The notes below the pieces were generated by a model. That model worked only from the letters and a program-made list of their open reading frames with translations. It did not search any database and was not told the DNA's origin. From positions 38,096,066 through 38,160,065 of the forward strand of contig CM036765.1 of assembly GCA_020796225.1 (NCBI GenBank): a DNA stretch of 64,000 bases, read 5' to 3'. Below are positions 1 through 10,204 of this stretch, in pieces (the first letter of the stretch is position 1; each line of letters opens with the position of its first letter). The position numbers and the translations under genes were made by a program. The stretch comes from Arion vulgaris. Its lineage: Eukaryota; Mollusca; Gastropoda; Stylommatophora; Arionidae.

Positions 1-540
1 ACCTAGCCACTCGGCTATACCAGCACTTTCACCCATCTAGTCGTGTAACTACGTCAGTGCTCGAACCACTTTGCTACGCCAACTCTCTCTTCTCAACTAA
101 ATAACAACTTATTAATTAAAGAATGGCCTCGCTCCCCCATGAGTATGAGATCGCCACAGTAGTTGACCCTGCTGCAGGAAGTAGGAAACAAGGTTATATG
201 TTCAAAAACAGGTAGTTTATGCTAGATAACATTCCTTCTGGCGATAAATAAAGTTGATGGGCATGAGCCAACTCTGATGACCTTATCTACAACCAGTAAG
301 ATCTAACACCTTGCTACAGTATAACTCAGTAGATGGTGTGTTCTAAAGCTGGGTTGAGTGTTCGTAAAATCATATCAGTGTAAGTGTACAAACATATCAC
401 TCCAAGTGTACAAATGTTTGTCCTACTGGTCAATACTCCCCCAGATTATCAAGATTTGGGGCTAACGACCCTAACCTATAAACATCACTTTGTATCATAA
501 ACTGAAATGGAAAACTGACAAAATATTAGGAAGCATTTCA
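1..540. other. No gene seen
   Basis: The first 80 bases look like an antisense tRNA-derived SINE head (ccactcggctataccagcac). The rest contains no recognisable element or long open frame. Confidence 0.3.
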
Positions 541-860
541 GCCCAATTTTCCATTCATCATCATCATCAAGTAGCGTGTCCCTTCCGGAACTTTGCTCCC
601 ATGACAGCAGTCCTGAAAAACTCTCTATTCTGTGCTAGTTGACCGGCGTCAGCAGCAGTCATTCTCAGATCGTCAATGACATTTTGCGCCCATCGTCTTC
701 TATGTCTTTCTCTCATACTTCTTCCAGGCATCCTTCCCTCCAAAATTATCTTCTCTAGGCACTCATGTTGGTTGATGTGTCCGAAATATTTAATGTTCCT
801 TGATTGTATGTTCTTTAATAGTCAACTCTCTTTAATATCAAGCTATTGAGGCAAGTTTAA
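541..860 (-). mobile_element. RTE-like LINE fragment, C-terminal end
   Basis: Reading the minus strand from about 760 gives YFGHINQHECLEKIILEG, followed by an RRRWAQNVIDDLRMTAADAG run and a stop that runs into TGATGATGA repeats. This is the C-terminal tail of an endonuclease/reverse-transcriptase polyprotein with the microsatellite 3' tail usual for RTE-type LINEs. It is 5'-truncated and non-functional. Confidence 0.7.
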
Positions 861-939
861 GTAAAACAAAAATATTAGTGCTACGTCCAGTGGAGACGGA
901 CTGAAATAACAGGTCGAGAAATCAATAACAATGAAAACC

Positions 940-1146
940 TAAATTGAGAAAGATGATTGTAGTACATGGTGCACAGACTTTGCAAGATAATTGTAGTACA
1001 TGGTGCACAGACTTTACAAGATAATTGTAGTACATGGTGCACAGACTTGATAAGATAATTGTAGTGTATGGTGCACATAGTTGACAAGATAATTGTAGTG
1101 TATGGTGCACAGACTTAACAAGATAATTTTAATACATGGTGCACAG
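940..1146. repeat. 34-bp minisatellite, left block
   Basis: About six copies of a 34-base unit containing tagtacatggtgcacagact; the period was measured between successive tggtgcacag motifs (967, 1001, 1035). The array is interrupted at 1147 by the hAT-like element and resumes at 4078. Open frames across it are repeat artefacts. Confidence 0.9.
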
Positions 1147-2100
1147 CAGTGGCGTGCCGCCCTTCTGGCCATAGCTTGTTCCCCAAGCTCGAAGACATTA
1201 CAGTTATTCTAATTTGAATTAAATTTCTATTTAATTAAATTTCATCTAATTAAAAGCACACAATAAAAAATACTGATTAAACAGCATTAATATTTCTCAA
1301 AATTTGCGTCGCACTACTGCAACGATATTTCCTGCTAATTGAGATACCAAAGTCTCTACTTAGACATCGGTAGCGTTCGTTTTTGGGTTTTTTTTACCAA
1401 AGAGGGTCATGGTTTAATCGGCTCTTTCCGATACAGGACTAGCTGACGCTACAATAGTCCTGTGTGATTTGTCTGTGTATATATATTATAAATGCTAACC
1501 CTTGGCGTTCTGTCGCATACAAATTTATTTGCCGTTTATATCTTCTGAGGGGTAATTCTTTCGCTATTAACCATATTTAATTGTTCCAGTTAATGAAAGG
1601 GATCTGGGGAAGTGTTAAGTGTTCGATTGTTAGTATAGTTTGACAGCGCTTCAAAGTATGAAATATAGAAACGGAATTGGTTTTGAAATCTAGTCCCTCA
1701 CTACATGTACAGAGCGTACATGTGACGTAATAAAAGTAGGTCAGCGAGATACTGCATGCAGTGTCGTTGACCTGTCACGTGTTGTTTTCGCGAATGATTA
1801 GATTATTCCCATCATCATCTGGAGGTCTCAGTTTTGAAGAAATGCATCAAGTAAAAACGAAAGGTAGACCAAGCACAAACATTATTTCGGCTAGAACAAA
1901 AGTGAAATACTATATGCGCCATTTCACGACGGACTATTACATTGGACAAAATGGTTAACTGAATGCAAATCAAGAAGCAGATTGTATCAATTGTTGGCCT
2001 TGTGCGCTGTTCGAAACAGATCAGGTAGTTTGGAGTACTAATGTTTTTTGGGATATCAATAATTTTCACGTCAATATGCGACACAAAAAGATTCATTATC

Positions 2101-2260
2101 CGCAATAACTACATTACAAACGCAATAACTACATTACAAATGCAATAACTACATTACAAACGCAATAACTACATTACAAACGCAATAACTACATTACAAA
2201 CGCAATAACTACATTACAAACGCAATAACTACATTACAAACGCAATAACTACATTACAAA
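2101..2260. repeat. 20-bp tandem repeat, 8 copies
   Basis: Eight head-to-tail copies of CGCAATAACTACATTACAAA, nearly identical (one starts with T). There is no spacer, so it is not a CRISPR array. It lies inside the hAT-like element. Confidence 0.95.
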
Positions 2261-2481
2261 CTTTCGAAGAAACTATAATATAGTTGCAGTGCTTCTTTTC
2301 TTGTGTTGTCACACTGTTACCGGGTAGTTGTCCAGTGTCATGATTTTCTGTTTCTCTATTAAGTGAACATAAAAGTTTTGATGCTTTAAAGCATAACTCA
2401 TTGGTGGATTCAAACCAAGAACTAATGAGTTGATTAATTGATGTGTGCTGTGCTTTGGCTAAACAAAAGTTATCATTCACA

Positions 2482-3300
2482 ACGAACGGCAAGATTCCCT
2501 TAACCGGGAAACTACAACGAACGGCAAGATTCCTTAACCGGGAAACTAAAACGAACGGCAAGATTCCCTTAACCGGGAAACTACAATGAACGGCAAGATT
2601 CCCTTAACCGGGAAACTACAATGAACGGCAAGATTCCCTTAACCGGGGAAACTACAATGAACGGCAAGATTCCCTTAACCGGGAAACTACAATGAACGGC
2701 AAGATTCCCTTAACCGGGGAAACTACAACGAACGGCAAGATTCCCTTAACCGGGAAACTACAATGAACGGCAAGATTCCCTTAACCGGGAAACTACAATG
2801 AACGGCAAGATTCCCTTAACCGGGGAAACTACAATGAACGGCAAGATTAACTTAACCGGGGAAACTACAATGAACGGCAAGATTCTCTTAACCGGGGAAA
2901 CTACAACGAACAGCAAGATTCCCTTAACCGGGGAAACTACAACGAACGGCAAGATTCCCTTAACCGGGAAACTACAATGAACGGCAAGATTCCCTTAACC
3001 GGGAAACTACAATGAACGGCAAGATTCCCTTAACCGGGGAAACTACAATGAACGGCAAGATTAACTTAACCGGGGAAACTACAATGAACGGCAAGATTCC
3101 TTAACCGGGAAACTACAATGAACGGCAAGATTAACTTAACCGGGGAAACTACAATGAACGGCAAGATTAACTTAACCGGGGAAACTACAATGAACGGCAA
3201 GATTCCCTTAACCGGGAAAACTACAATGAACGGCAAGATTAACTTAACCTGGAAACTACAATGAACGGCAAGATTCCCTTAACCGGGGAAACTACAATGA
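2482..3300. repeat. 35/36-bp minisatellite, about 23 copies
   Basis: The unit contains gaacggcaagattccc, then ttaaccggggaaactacaat. Unit variants differ by ggg/gggg and by ttccc/ttaac. The 36-base variants keep a frame open (MNGKIPLTGETT repeated), which is an artefact of the period. It lies inside the hAT-like element, and a SINE was inserted at its right edge. Confidence 0.93.
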
Positions 3301-3310
3301 ACAAATGCAT

Positions 3311-3547
3311 CATCCGTGTGGTGCCGGGGTCCGCATGGAAGCAACGAACAGTACCACTGCCACCTAAAGGTAATTCATGAGTCGACTGATGTATGACCTA
3401 GGAAGGCTACGATAGTAAATAAAAAGCATCGCAGAAGTCGTATGTGCTGGCATAACGGGTACAACGTTCAATCGCTCTTAGGCTCAGCTCACATACAAAT
3501 CACACAGAGTGGTTAACAAGTAGTCACTGTGGAGCGTTCAAAGAAGA
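3311..3547 (+). mobile_element. SINE family A copy (inside the hAT-like element)
   Basis: It starts near gtgtggtgccggggtccgca and ends in a short gaagaa tail. Target-site duplication acaaatgcat (3301-3310) / acacatgcat (3548-3557), 9 of 10. The central core is more diverged here than in other copies. Confidence 0.75.
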
Positions 3548-3567
3548 ACACATGCATGTATTATATG

Positions 3568-3810
3568 TGGGGTCTTTGTGGCTAAGTGGTTACGCCCTGC
3601 CCTTGCGAGTCGGAGGTCGTGTGTTCGAAATCCGGACAGTGCTGTTCTGTTCACGAGTGTATTTATTTTCCATAGAAACCTAGCATTGTTGACGGAGCTA
3701 CGGAGTTCCTGCTTTGTTCAATGCTCTCGGTAAGAAACGTGTCATTTCCACATAGAAGAATCGAGCCATATGGGGTAAAACCTGGTGCAATGGAGTCAAT
3801 ATTTTGACTG
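3568..3810 (+). mobile_element. SINE family E copy (tRNA-derived)
   Basis: The tRNA-like head has an A-box-like gtggctaagtggttac and a B-box-like tgttcgaaatccgg. The body ends near gtaaaacctggtgcaatgga. It is the same family as the antisense copies near 41.1 and 58.2 kb. Confidence 0.65.
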
Positions 3811-4077
3811 AAAAACTTTTACGTACTTTATAAATATGATAGTAAGTTAGAGTTTTATCTTCAGAGTATGGAGGGAGGGGGAGGGGAGGGGCGGGGGTTT
3901 AAAGGAACCTCCAACATAATTCAAAACTACATCATTGAATGTGTTGATGATGTCATTCTGTATGAGGTTAAGTCGGAACTTAATAATGCATTTTTTGTCT
4001 AGCAATAAAAGTATCCTTGCTAAATTGTCTTGTTTCTTAACCTAGTCCCCTTTTAGAAAAGTCACCGCACGCCACTG

Positions 4078-4450
4078 ATGCACAGACTAGATAGGGTAAT
4101 TGTGCACAGACTTGACAAGATAATCATAGCACATGGTGTATACACTTGACAAGATAATTGTAGTGTATGGTGCACAAGCGTGACAATATAATCGTAATAC
4201 ATTGTGCACAGACTTGAACAGATAATTGTAGCACATTGTGTATGAACTTGACAAGATAATTGTTGTGTACGGGGCACAGACTTGATAAGATAATTGTAGT
4301 ACATGGTGTGCAGACTTGACAAGATAATTGTAGCACATGGTGTATGAACTTGACAAGATAATTGTTGTGTACGGGGCACAGACTTGATAAGATAATTGTA
4401 GCACATGGTGCACAGACTTGACAAGATAATTTTAGTGTATAACTGATATA
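4078..4450. repeat. 34-bp minisatellite, right block
   Basis: Continuation of the 940-1146 array, about eleven more diverged copies with cttgacaagataattgta in each. Variants ending ggtgtatgaacttgac alternate with ggggcacagacttgat, suggesting a two-unit higher-order repeat. Confidence 0.88.
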
Positions 4451-4509
4451 CATGCTTTGGAGATTGGAGCAATTATGGACATGTTAGATGTGCGATGAAG
4501 ATGATCATG

Positions 4510-4690
4510 GAAGGAACAATGAACAATTGCACAAAGCACGAACTCGTATCTAAAACAACAATCCTAACTGACCTGGGGAGGGGGACACACACACACACTC
4601 GTGAACCAAACGACTCGGTCTCGATTTGAATCTACGACCTTCAGAGAGCAGAAGAGACTATTCACTTCTCCACATATACCATCTGTTGGG
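4510..4690 (-). mobile_element. SINE family E fragment
   Basis: Shares gcacaaagcacgaactcg and the antisense tRNA-like head (ttgaatctacgaccttcaga) with the family E copies at 39.3 and 41.1 kb. A (CA)n stretch at 4587-4600 interrupts it. The following 400 bases, to about 5090, show nothing recognisable. Confidence 0.55.
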
Positions 4691-5097
4691 GACAGGTAAA
4701 GCGAACCCGAACAAGATGCTAGCTTAAAACATATAAACTGAACTGACATGCACATACATAGTAGTCTCTTTGTGAGCCACAGCACACTTAAACTCAGTTT
4801 GCTAATATCAACACGAACATATCTATATGGTTATACAAAAAGCAGACGAGAAGAAGAGGAAGATAAAATTACAAACAATGTTAACTCCCACAATACAACA
4901 AGACACCTAACAATATGTACGTATGGTATCAATTCTCCGACAAGCTACCCCATGAACCAAAATGTTTCACTTTAAAAAAATTAATTATCTAAACCATAAT
5001 TCTTTGCCAAATATAAAACATAAAATTTGTGAATAGAGCTTTCAACTCCACACATTCTGATAAATGAAATAGTGCTCTGGTGGTTAACTTCAGAGTC

Positions 5098-5690
5098 ATC
5101 ATCATCATCAAGGTGCGTATCCTTTATAGGACGATGCTCTCTTTGCAGCACATCTGAAATTCACTCTGTCTCTTGCCAGTTCACCCACTTCGTCGATGGT
5201 CATGTTCATGGTTTCTTTAATATCTTGTAGCCATCTTCTTCTTGGTCTGCCTCTGCGTCCTGGGACCCTATCTCTAGAAATTTTCTTTCCAGGCCATCGT
5301 CTTGATGTGACCAAAGTATGTAATTTTTCTGTATAGTATGTTGTTTATCAGCCAATTCTCTTTAACATTTAGTTCTTTCAGGACATCAGTGTTCTTTATT
5401 TTTCTGTCCATGGTATTAGTAGGATCTTTCTGTAGCATTTAGTTTCGAAGGACTGGATTATTTTCGTTCTTAATTTTTGTGTAATAGTCCATGATTCGCA
5501 ACCATAAGTAGCCACTGGGAAAATGCATGCTCTCAATATTTTTAATTTTAGTATTTTGCTGGTGCTTTGCCACATGTTCTTCATTGTGTTTAACTTCTTG
5601 ATTGCCGTTGCCAATCTTCTTGAGATCTCTTTGGAGTAGCCACCGCTATTGTTAATTAATGAGCCAAGATATTCGTAGCTCTCTACACAT
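5098..5690 (-). mobile_element. RTE-like LINE fragment, thumb and C-terminal end
   Basis: Minus-strand frames read MATAIKKLNTMKNMWQS and ATYGCESWTITQKL, then after a frame change RRGRPRRRWLQDIKETMNM. These are the usual C-terminal motifs of RTE/Jockey-type reverse transcriptases. The element ends in a TGATGATGATGA tail at 5098-5112. It is broken by frameshifts. Confidence 0.8.
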
Positions 5691-5699
5691 TAACTTCAG

Positions 5700-6223
5700 A
5701 GTATTAAGATAAATTTTGCTAAATCACGCTTCTTGAAAAAATCGTATTCTATAAAAACAGCGCGAAAAACAGTGGTTTTAGAATACGTAAACTAGGCTAT
5801 ATGTAGTAGACAATATATATTACTTCACTACAGAGCGATAACCGGAGTGCATAGAGAATGTCAGAGGTAGTGACAAAATGATACAAGTTATAGATAATAG
5901 CAATCCAGGTTTGTGAAAATATAAATTCCGACACGTGCTGCATCCGGGAATTTTGGAACGTTGAAGACCGGCAAAGTTATGTTATCATATTGTTAGGACA
6001 TACTTTGAAATATTCAAAACTGGTGTCTATGCATGAGTGCGTCACGTACCATGTGACTTCATTCAGATCTTTATCAGTGTATCACATGTCTATATGTGAA
6101 TCATGTACCGTCTCCGCATCGAAGGTTGGCTGTAGTAGATCTCCAAATTATGTCTCCTGTGCAGAATGCACACTCCTACTAAACTGCTTCTTGTCCATTT
6201 CATGATGCTCTCTCCCAATTGTA

Positions 6224-6230
<7 letters not shown>
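5700..6230. other. No gene seen
   Basis: AT-rich sequence with no supported feature. A short stretch near 6110-6140 (gaaggttggctgtagtagatctcc) recurs near 60270, suggesting an unclassified repeat. Confidence 0.3.

Positions 6231-6285
<55 letters not shown>
6224..6285. repeat. (CT)n-(TA)n microsatellite
   Basis: (TC)n followed by (TA)n directly abutting the small MITE at 6286. The (TA)n resumes after the MITE, so the MITE inserted into it. Confidence 0.95.
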
Positions 6286-6288
<3 letters not shown>

Positions 6289-6449
6289 TGGTGGCTTGTC
6301 ATTAAGGGCCAATGGGGCCAGGCCCCACCAAAAATAATACATAACGTGTATTTATTATTTTATAAATTAAAATATAGCAACAAAAGGCAGTGATTTATCC
6401 GGAAAAAATGTTTGGCCCCACCAACAAAAATGATCACGAGCCGCCACTG
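6286..6449. mobile_element. Small hAT-like MITE inside a (TA)n tract
   Basis: Imperfect inverted ends: cagtggtggcttgtcatt at the left, and the complement cagtggcggctcgtgatc at the right. It is 164 bases and non-coding. Both flanks are (TA)n, so the target duplication cannot be resolved. Confidence 0.65.
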
Positions 6450-6450
6450 C

Positions 6451-6452
<2 letters not shown>

Positions 6453-6533
<81 letters not shown>
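6453..6533. repeat. (TA)n microsatellite
   Basis: About 80 bases of near-perfect TA dinucleotides, the other half of the tract interrupted by the MITE. Long Ile/Tyr open frames here are artefacts. Confidence 0.97.
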
Positions 6534-6539
<6 letters not shown>

Positions 6540-6856
6540 TTTTCTTGTAACTACAATCAGTACCTTCTTCATGCTGAAATTTTTAGGCCAACATCACCAC
6601 TTGACATTGTTTCATTCCCGATTAACGATTCAAGTTAGAGACCTCATTATGATAATTTGACCCATACGGTCAATAGTAGATAATAATGAAAATTATAAGT
6701 ACCAGCACGTTATGTCAGCAACACTCAACATGGTGTTTGACGACAAAGCAAATAAACTGCCGACTGAGGAAGCCGATCTGGTGCAACTTTAAAATATTCC
6801 ACTGCTCATGAAAGTCTCAACATTTGTGAAATATTTACAAGTTACCCTCTATCTAG

Positions 6857-6858
<2 letters not shown>

Positions 6859-6915
<57 letters not shown>
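6859..6915. repeat. (TA)n microsatellite
   Basis: About 55 bases of TA dinucleotides immediately before a mariner-like MITE, a second case of a small element abutting (TA)n. Confidence 0.96.
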
Positions 6916-6916
<1 letters not shown>

Positions 6917-7175
6917 CAGGTGTTCAAGATAATAGCAGCCTGTGAATGGAGTCAATCTGGCATATATGTATGAAAATGAGAAGGTTCAGCTATGACGTAG
7001 TATAGGTCAAGGTTATGTGACGGTATGTAATTGTAGTGCGGGAAGGGGCGATGAACAAATGTGACGTAAAACGAGCTAGTCAGAACCGGTTTAAATAGTA
7101 CATAGACATAACGCGATAGATTATCTGGCAACTTTCGATTTGTCAATGGGGCAGCTTTAATCTTGAACACCCTGT
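6916..7175. mobile_element. Tc1/mariner-like MITE, about 260 bp
   Basis: Inverted ends: acaggtgttcaagataat at the left and, as complement, acagggtgttcaagatta at the right. This end sequence and the TA-rich target fit mariner-type elements. No transposase frame is present. Confidence 0.6.
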
Positions 7176-7319
7176 ATATTCAGAATTTCAGACGCCGCGG
7201 ATACAGTGTATTTGAGATGTGGAAGAATTTGATTTGCATGCAGACAGAAACAAACAAATGAAAAAGGAATGAAACAGGGTTAAAAACAAAATTGTTAAAG
7301 ATTTTTTTCGCCTACTATG

Positions 7320-7445
7320 AATTCAGGCCTAGTCAGTGCAGATAATATGGCACCTCTGACAGATTTTTGCGTGAACGCTAGCTTTTCTTATCATCAGTGC
7401 TCCTCGCCATTCAGGCAAGCCCTAATCCGACTTCTAGGTACTTGT
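7320..7445 (+). repeat. Interspersed repeat H, copy 1
   Basis: Shares cacctctgaca/gattttt, cattcaggcaag and tccgactt with 48160-48275. Family unknown; probably part of a SINE. Confidence 0.45.
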
Positions 7446-7557
7446 AATATAGATCCCCGAGTAAATGATCAGGAAACCTGCAGTCCAACCGCGTATAGTG
7501 GTGTAGTGTGCACACCTAATTTAATTTTCCCAATGGTCCTCGAAGCCCTGAATTAGC

Positions 7558-7598
7558 ACCTCTCTCTCTCTCTATCTCTCTCTCTCTCTCTCTCTCTC
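7558..7598. repeat. (CT)n microsatellite
   Basis: About 40 bases of CT dinucleotides with one interruption. It directly precedes the 3' end of a minus-strand LINE fragment. Confidence 0.95.
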
Positions 7599-7599
7599 G

Positions 7600-8052
7600 C
7601 TGCCTTTTAACCCGGATTGGGGCATAGGCCCTCAACCAGCTCATGCCAAGTCTTCCTATCTCTAGCTATCTCGTGCAGCTCCCTCCAGCTCTTCTTTATA
7701 TTGTTCATCTCTGCCTCCAGATCTCGTCTCCGTGTATTTCTCGGCCTTCCCTTCTTTTGCTGTCCCTGTGGGTTCCAGGTAAGGACCCGTCTTGTTATAT
7801 TCCCTCAGGTTTTCGCAAAGTGTGTCCTATCCAGCGCCAGCGCCTTTTATTAACCTGTTCGTTCACTGGAATATATCTTGTTCTCTCCATAAGTTCCTCA
7901 TTTGTGACCCTATCATACCATCTTAGTCCCTCTATTCTGCGCAGACACCAATTAATGAATGTGAATAAACACTGCACGTGGTTATTAGCAAAGCGTGTTA
8001 TCGACTTCGCTATCGGCCCTCTAATATTTATATGCATTAACCGTAACTGCAT
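7600..8052 (-). mobile_element. LINE fragment, reverse-transcriptase C-terminus
   Basis: Minus-strand reading gives RVTNEELMERTRYIPVNEQV followed by NKRRWRWIGHTLRKPEG. This motif is found near the C-terminus of many RTE/Jockey-like elements in aquatic animals. Broken further 3' by frame changes. The plus-strand open frame over it is a shadow. Confidence 0.75.
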
Positions 8053-8109
8053 TTTATACTATACATTTATGTTCAACTCATTAGCCCCCTTTCACCCTTA
8101 TACCTATCC

Positions 8110-9110
8110 ATGAACTACGCTCTTTTCTTCTCTTGGGGTGTTTGCGCAGCTTTGTGGTACGATCTTGTTTTCCGAGATCTTGTTGACTTCAGAACGTTAT
8201 TCAATTGTCGGATAAGTCAAATCCATTATATCTCTTGCTGAAAATGAGTATTCAAACTTCCAGAGTTTGGACAGCATTCGTAGTCATATCTGATGTGTAA
8301 GCAGAGCCGTGCCGTGCTATGATACAAAGAGGCAGCCGCAGTATTGAGTAGAGGTCAATGGTGGGTCGGAGAGGAACAAACTTAAGACCCTTACTTAAAA
8401 CAGATCTCTCATTGTCGGATAATGGAAGGTCGGGAGGAATGCAAACCACCTGTGTGGGAGGAGAAGATCGTAGTGGACAAGTGGGAGGAGTGGTAAAAGG
8501 TACAAGCGAATAAGGTTAAGTTTTTGTTGGTGATGCGTGCAAAGAAATTCATACAGTTGTCTGTTAAGAACATGGATAATGAAACGAATAAGGGAGTAAA
8601 GGAGCATATTGTTAGAAGTAAGAAGTCGTAGACGCTGAAGAAGTTGGGATTGGGGGAGTCTAAGTCAGACAGAAGATGTGTATGATTAGCAGCAATATAA
8701 CGCATACGCTGAAGAGCACACCACTTAGCTTCTATAACTGTTGTAATATGCGCTGCTCCCTAGAGTATAATGGTCCTGCGGATGGGTGAAAGTTAGAAGT
8801 AAAGCCTTTGTGAATAACCCTAAGTCGCTGACATGTAAAAAGAAAATTGCGATGAGAACAAAAGCAGGTTTTTTTAAAAGTTACCATGGCAAAACTAGTA
8901 GCCGTAAGACGAATATCGGTCGGCAAGAGACTAAAGCAAATAGAGATATAGTGTCGAAGAAAATTCAACACGTACTGTAAGGAAGGCATAGTAATAGAAA
9001 AATCAACACCATTACAGCTATTATATACTAAAACAATAGTGACGGGAAATTACATACACCATACATATAACTACTAAAACTTACCTAATACGTCACAACG
9101 ATGAGTTGCA
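8110..9110. other. No gene seen
   Basis: Several short open frames, none with recognisable motifs or a neighbour relation. Probably decayed repeat. Confidence 0.3.
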
Positions 9111-9133
9111 GAGAAATGGCGAAATATTCACAA

Positions 9134-10041
9134 TATATATATGAGACTGCAGTAAAACTATTTGATTGGCAAAACACGTAATCACAAAGTACTGTAGTTT
9201 TACAAATTACAAAAACAATGACAAAATACAGCAACGTTTCGACCAACAAGGCCTTTATCAAGCAAACGAACAACAGGAGTGACCAATTTAAAAGAACAAA
9301 AACAAATGGACGACCAAATACAAACGTTTCTAATGAAAATCTGGGAATAAAAACTAATAACGAAATAAATGGAACACAAAAAACACACATAAAACTAGAA
9401 ATAGAATGGAAGAGAAACAATGAAAAATCTAGTAGATATATAACTTGAATACATGCAACATATACCCATATAGATTACAAGGCATGGGACGAGAAAGTAC
9501 TAAGAAGCATAGGAATATTTCAATGATACTGGTCATTTAGGAGCTCACGATGTCCAGGTCACAGCCATCCGATCGTGTTCCTCGGATGATCGCAGTCGAT
9601 TTGCTCTGGAGAAACGGTTGATTTCTTTGTATGGTACCTTGCGACCACGTGGGCTCAACGTATTACATTCCTATGCTTCTTAGTACTTTCTCTTCCTATG
9701 CCTTGTAATCTACATGGGTAAATGTTGCATGTATTCAAGTTATATATTTACTACATTTTTAAATTGTTTCTCTTCCGTTCTATTTCTAGTTTTTATGTGT
9801 GCTTTTTGTGTTCCATTTATTTCGTTATTAGTTTTTATTCCCAGATTTTCATTAGAAACGTTTGTATTTGGTCATCCATTTTTTTAATTTGTCACTCCTG
9901 TTGTTCGTTTGCTTGATAAAGGCCTTGTTGGTCGAAACGTTGCTGTATTTTGTCATTGTTTTTTTAATTAGTAAAACTACAGTACTTTATGATTACGTGT
10001 TTTGCCAATCAAATAGTTTTACTGCATTCTCATATATATAC
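9134..10041. mobile_element. Foldback element with about 380-bp inverted arms
   Basis: The left arm 9134-9516 is the reverse complement of the right arm 9667-10041, with small differences; the spacer is about 150 bases. Each arm holds a tgataaaggcc...ggtcgaaac motif (right arm 9914-9938) like a decayed hammerhead ribozyme core. Penelope-like elements carry such ribozymes in terminal repeats that may be inverted, so this may be a Penelope terminal-repeat remnant. Related single arms lie near 46.85-47.05 and 62.13-62.30 kb. Confidence 0.7.
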
Positions 10042-10204
10042 GTAAAAAACATTATTCCAAAAAATGAAAGACATTATATGCAACAATTCATTGTCAATTG
10101 AAGTCAGAAAGAGAGTTCTCAAGTTCTAGATAGAACCAATAGTGAACCAACAAATGCGAGTCATTTCCAATAAATAGACAACACATTCTCTTTATACCAT
10201 AGAA

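Larger units (their letters stand above)
1147..4077. mobile_element. hAT-like DNA transposon, non-autonomous, 2.93 kb
   Basis: The ends are perfect 11-base inverted repeats, CAGTGGCGTGC (1147-1157) and GCACGCCACTG (4067-4077). The flanks are 8-base direct repeats, gtgcacag (1139-1146) and atgcacag (4078-4085), 7 of 8 identical, as for hAT insertions. The same minisatellite lies on both sides, which marks the target. Inside are a 20-bp array, a 35-bp array and a SINE. No transposase reading frame was recognised. Confidence 0.82.

Noticed and set aside
2101..2260. CRISPR-like regular 20-bp repeat
   Set aside because: Copies abut with no spacers and the sequence is animal; it is a simple tandem array.
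2758..2980. Short repetitive frames on both strands
   Set aside because: They arise from the 36-base units of the array in the hAT-like element.
4062..4472. Overlapping 108-136-residue minus-strand frames
   Set aside because: All are translations of the 34-bp minisatellite.
6360..6660. Ile/Tyr-rich open frames
   Set aside because: Translations of (TA)n; likewise at 43260-43559.
7643..8113. 156-residue plus-strand frame
   Set aside because: Antisense shadow of a LINE reverse-transcriptase tail with readable minus-strand motifs.
9085..10101. Mirrored hydrophobic frames (ALLVETLL) on both strands
   Set aside because: They are the two arms of the foldback element; no conserved protein is indicated.
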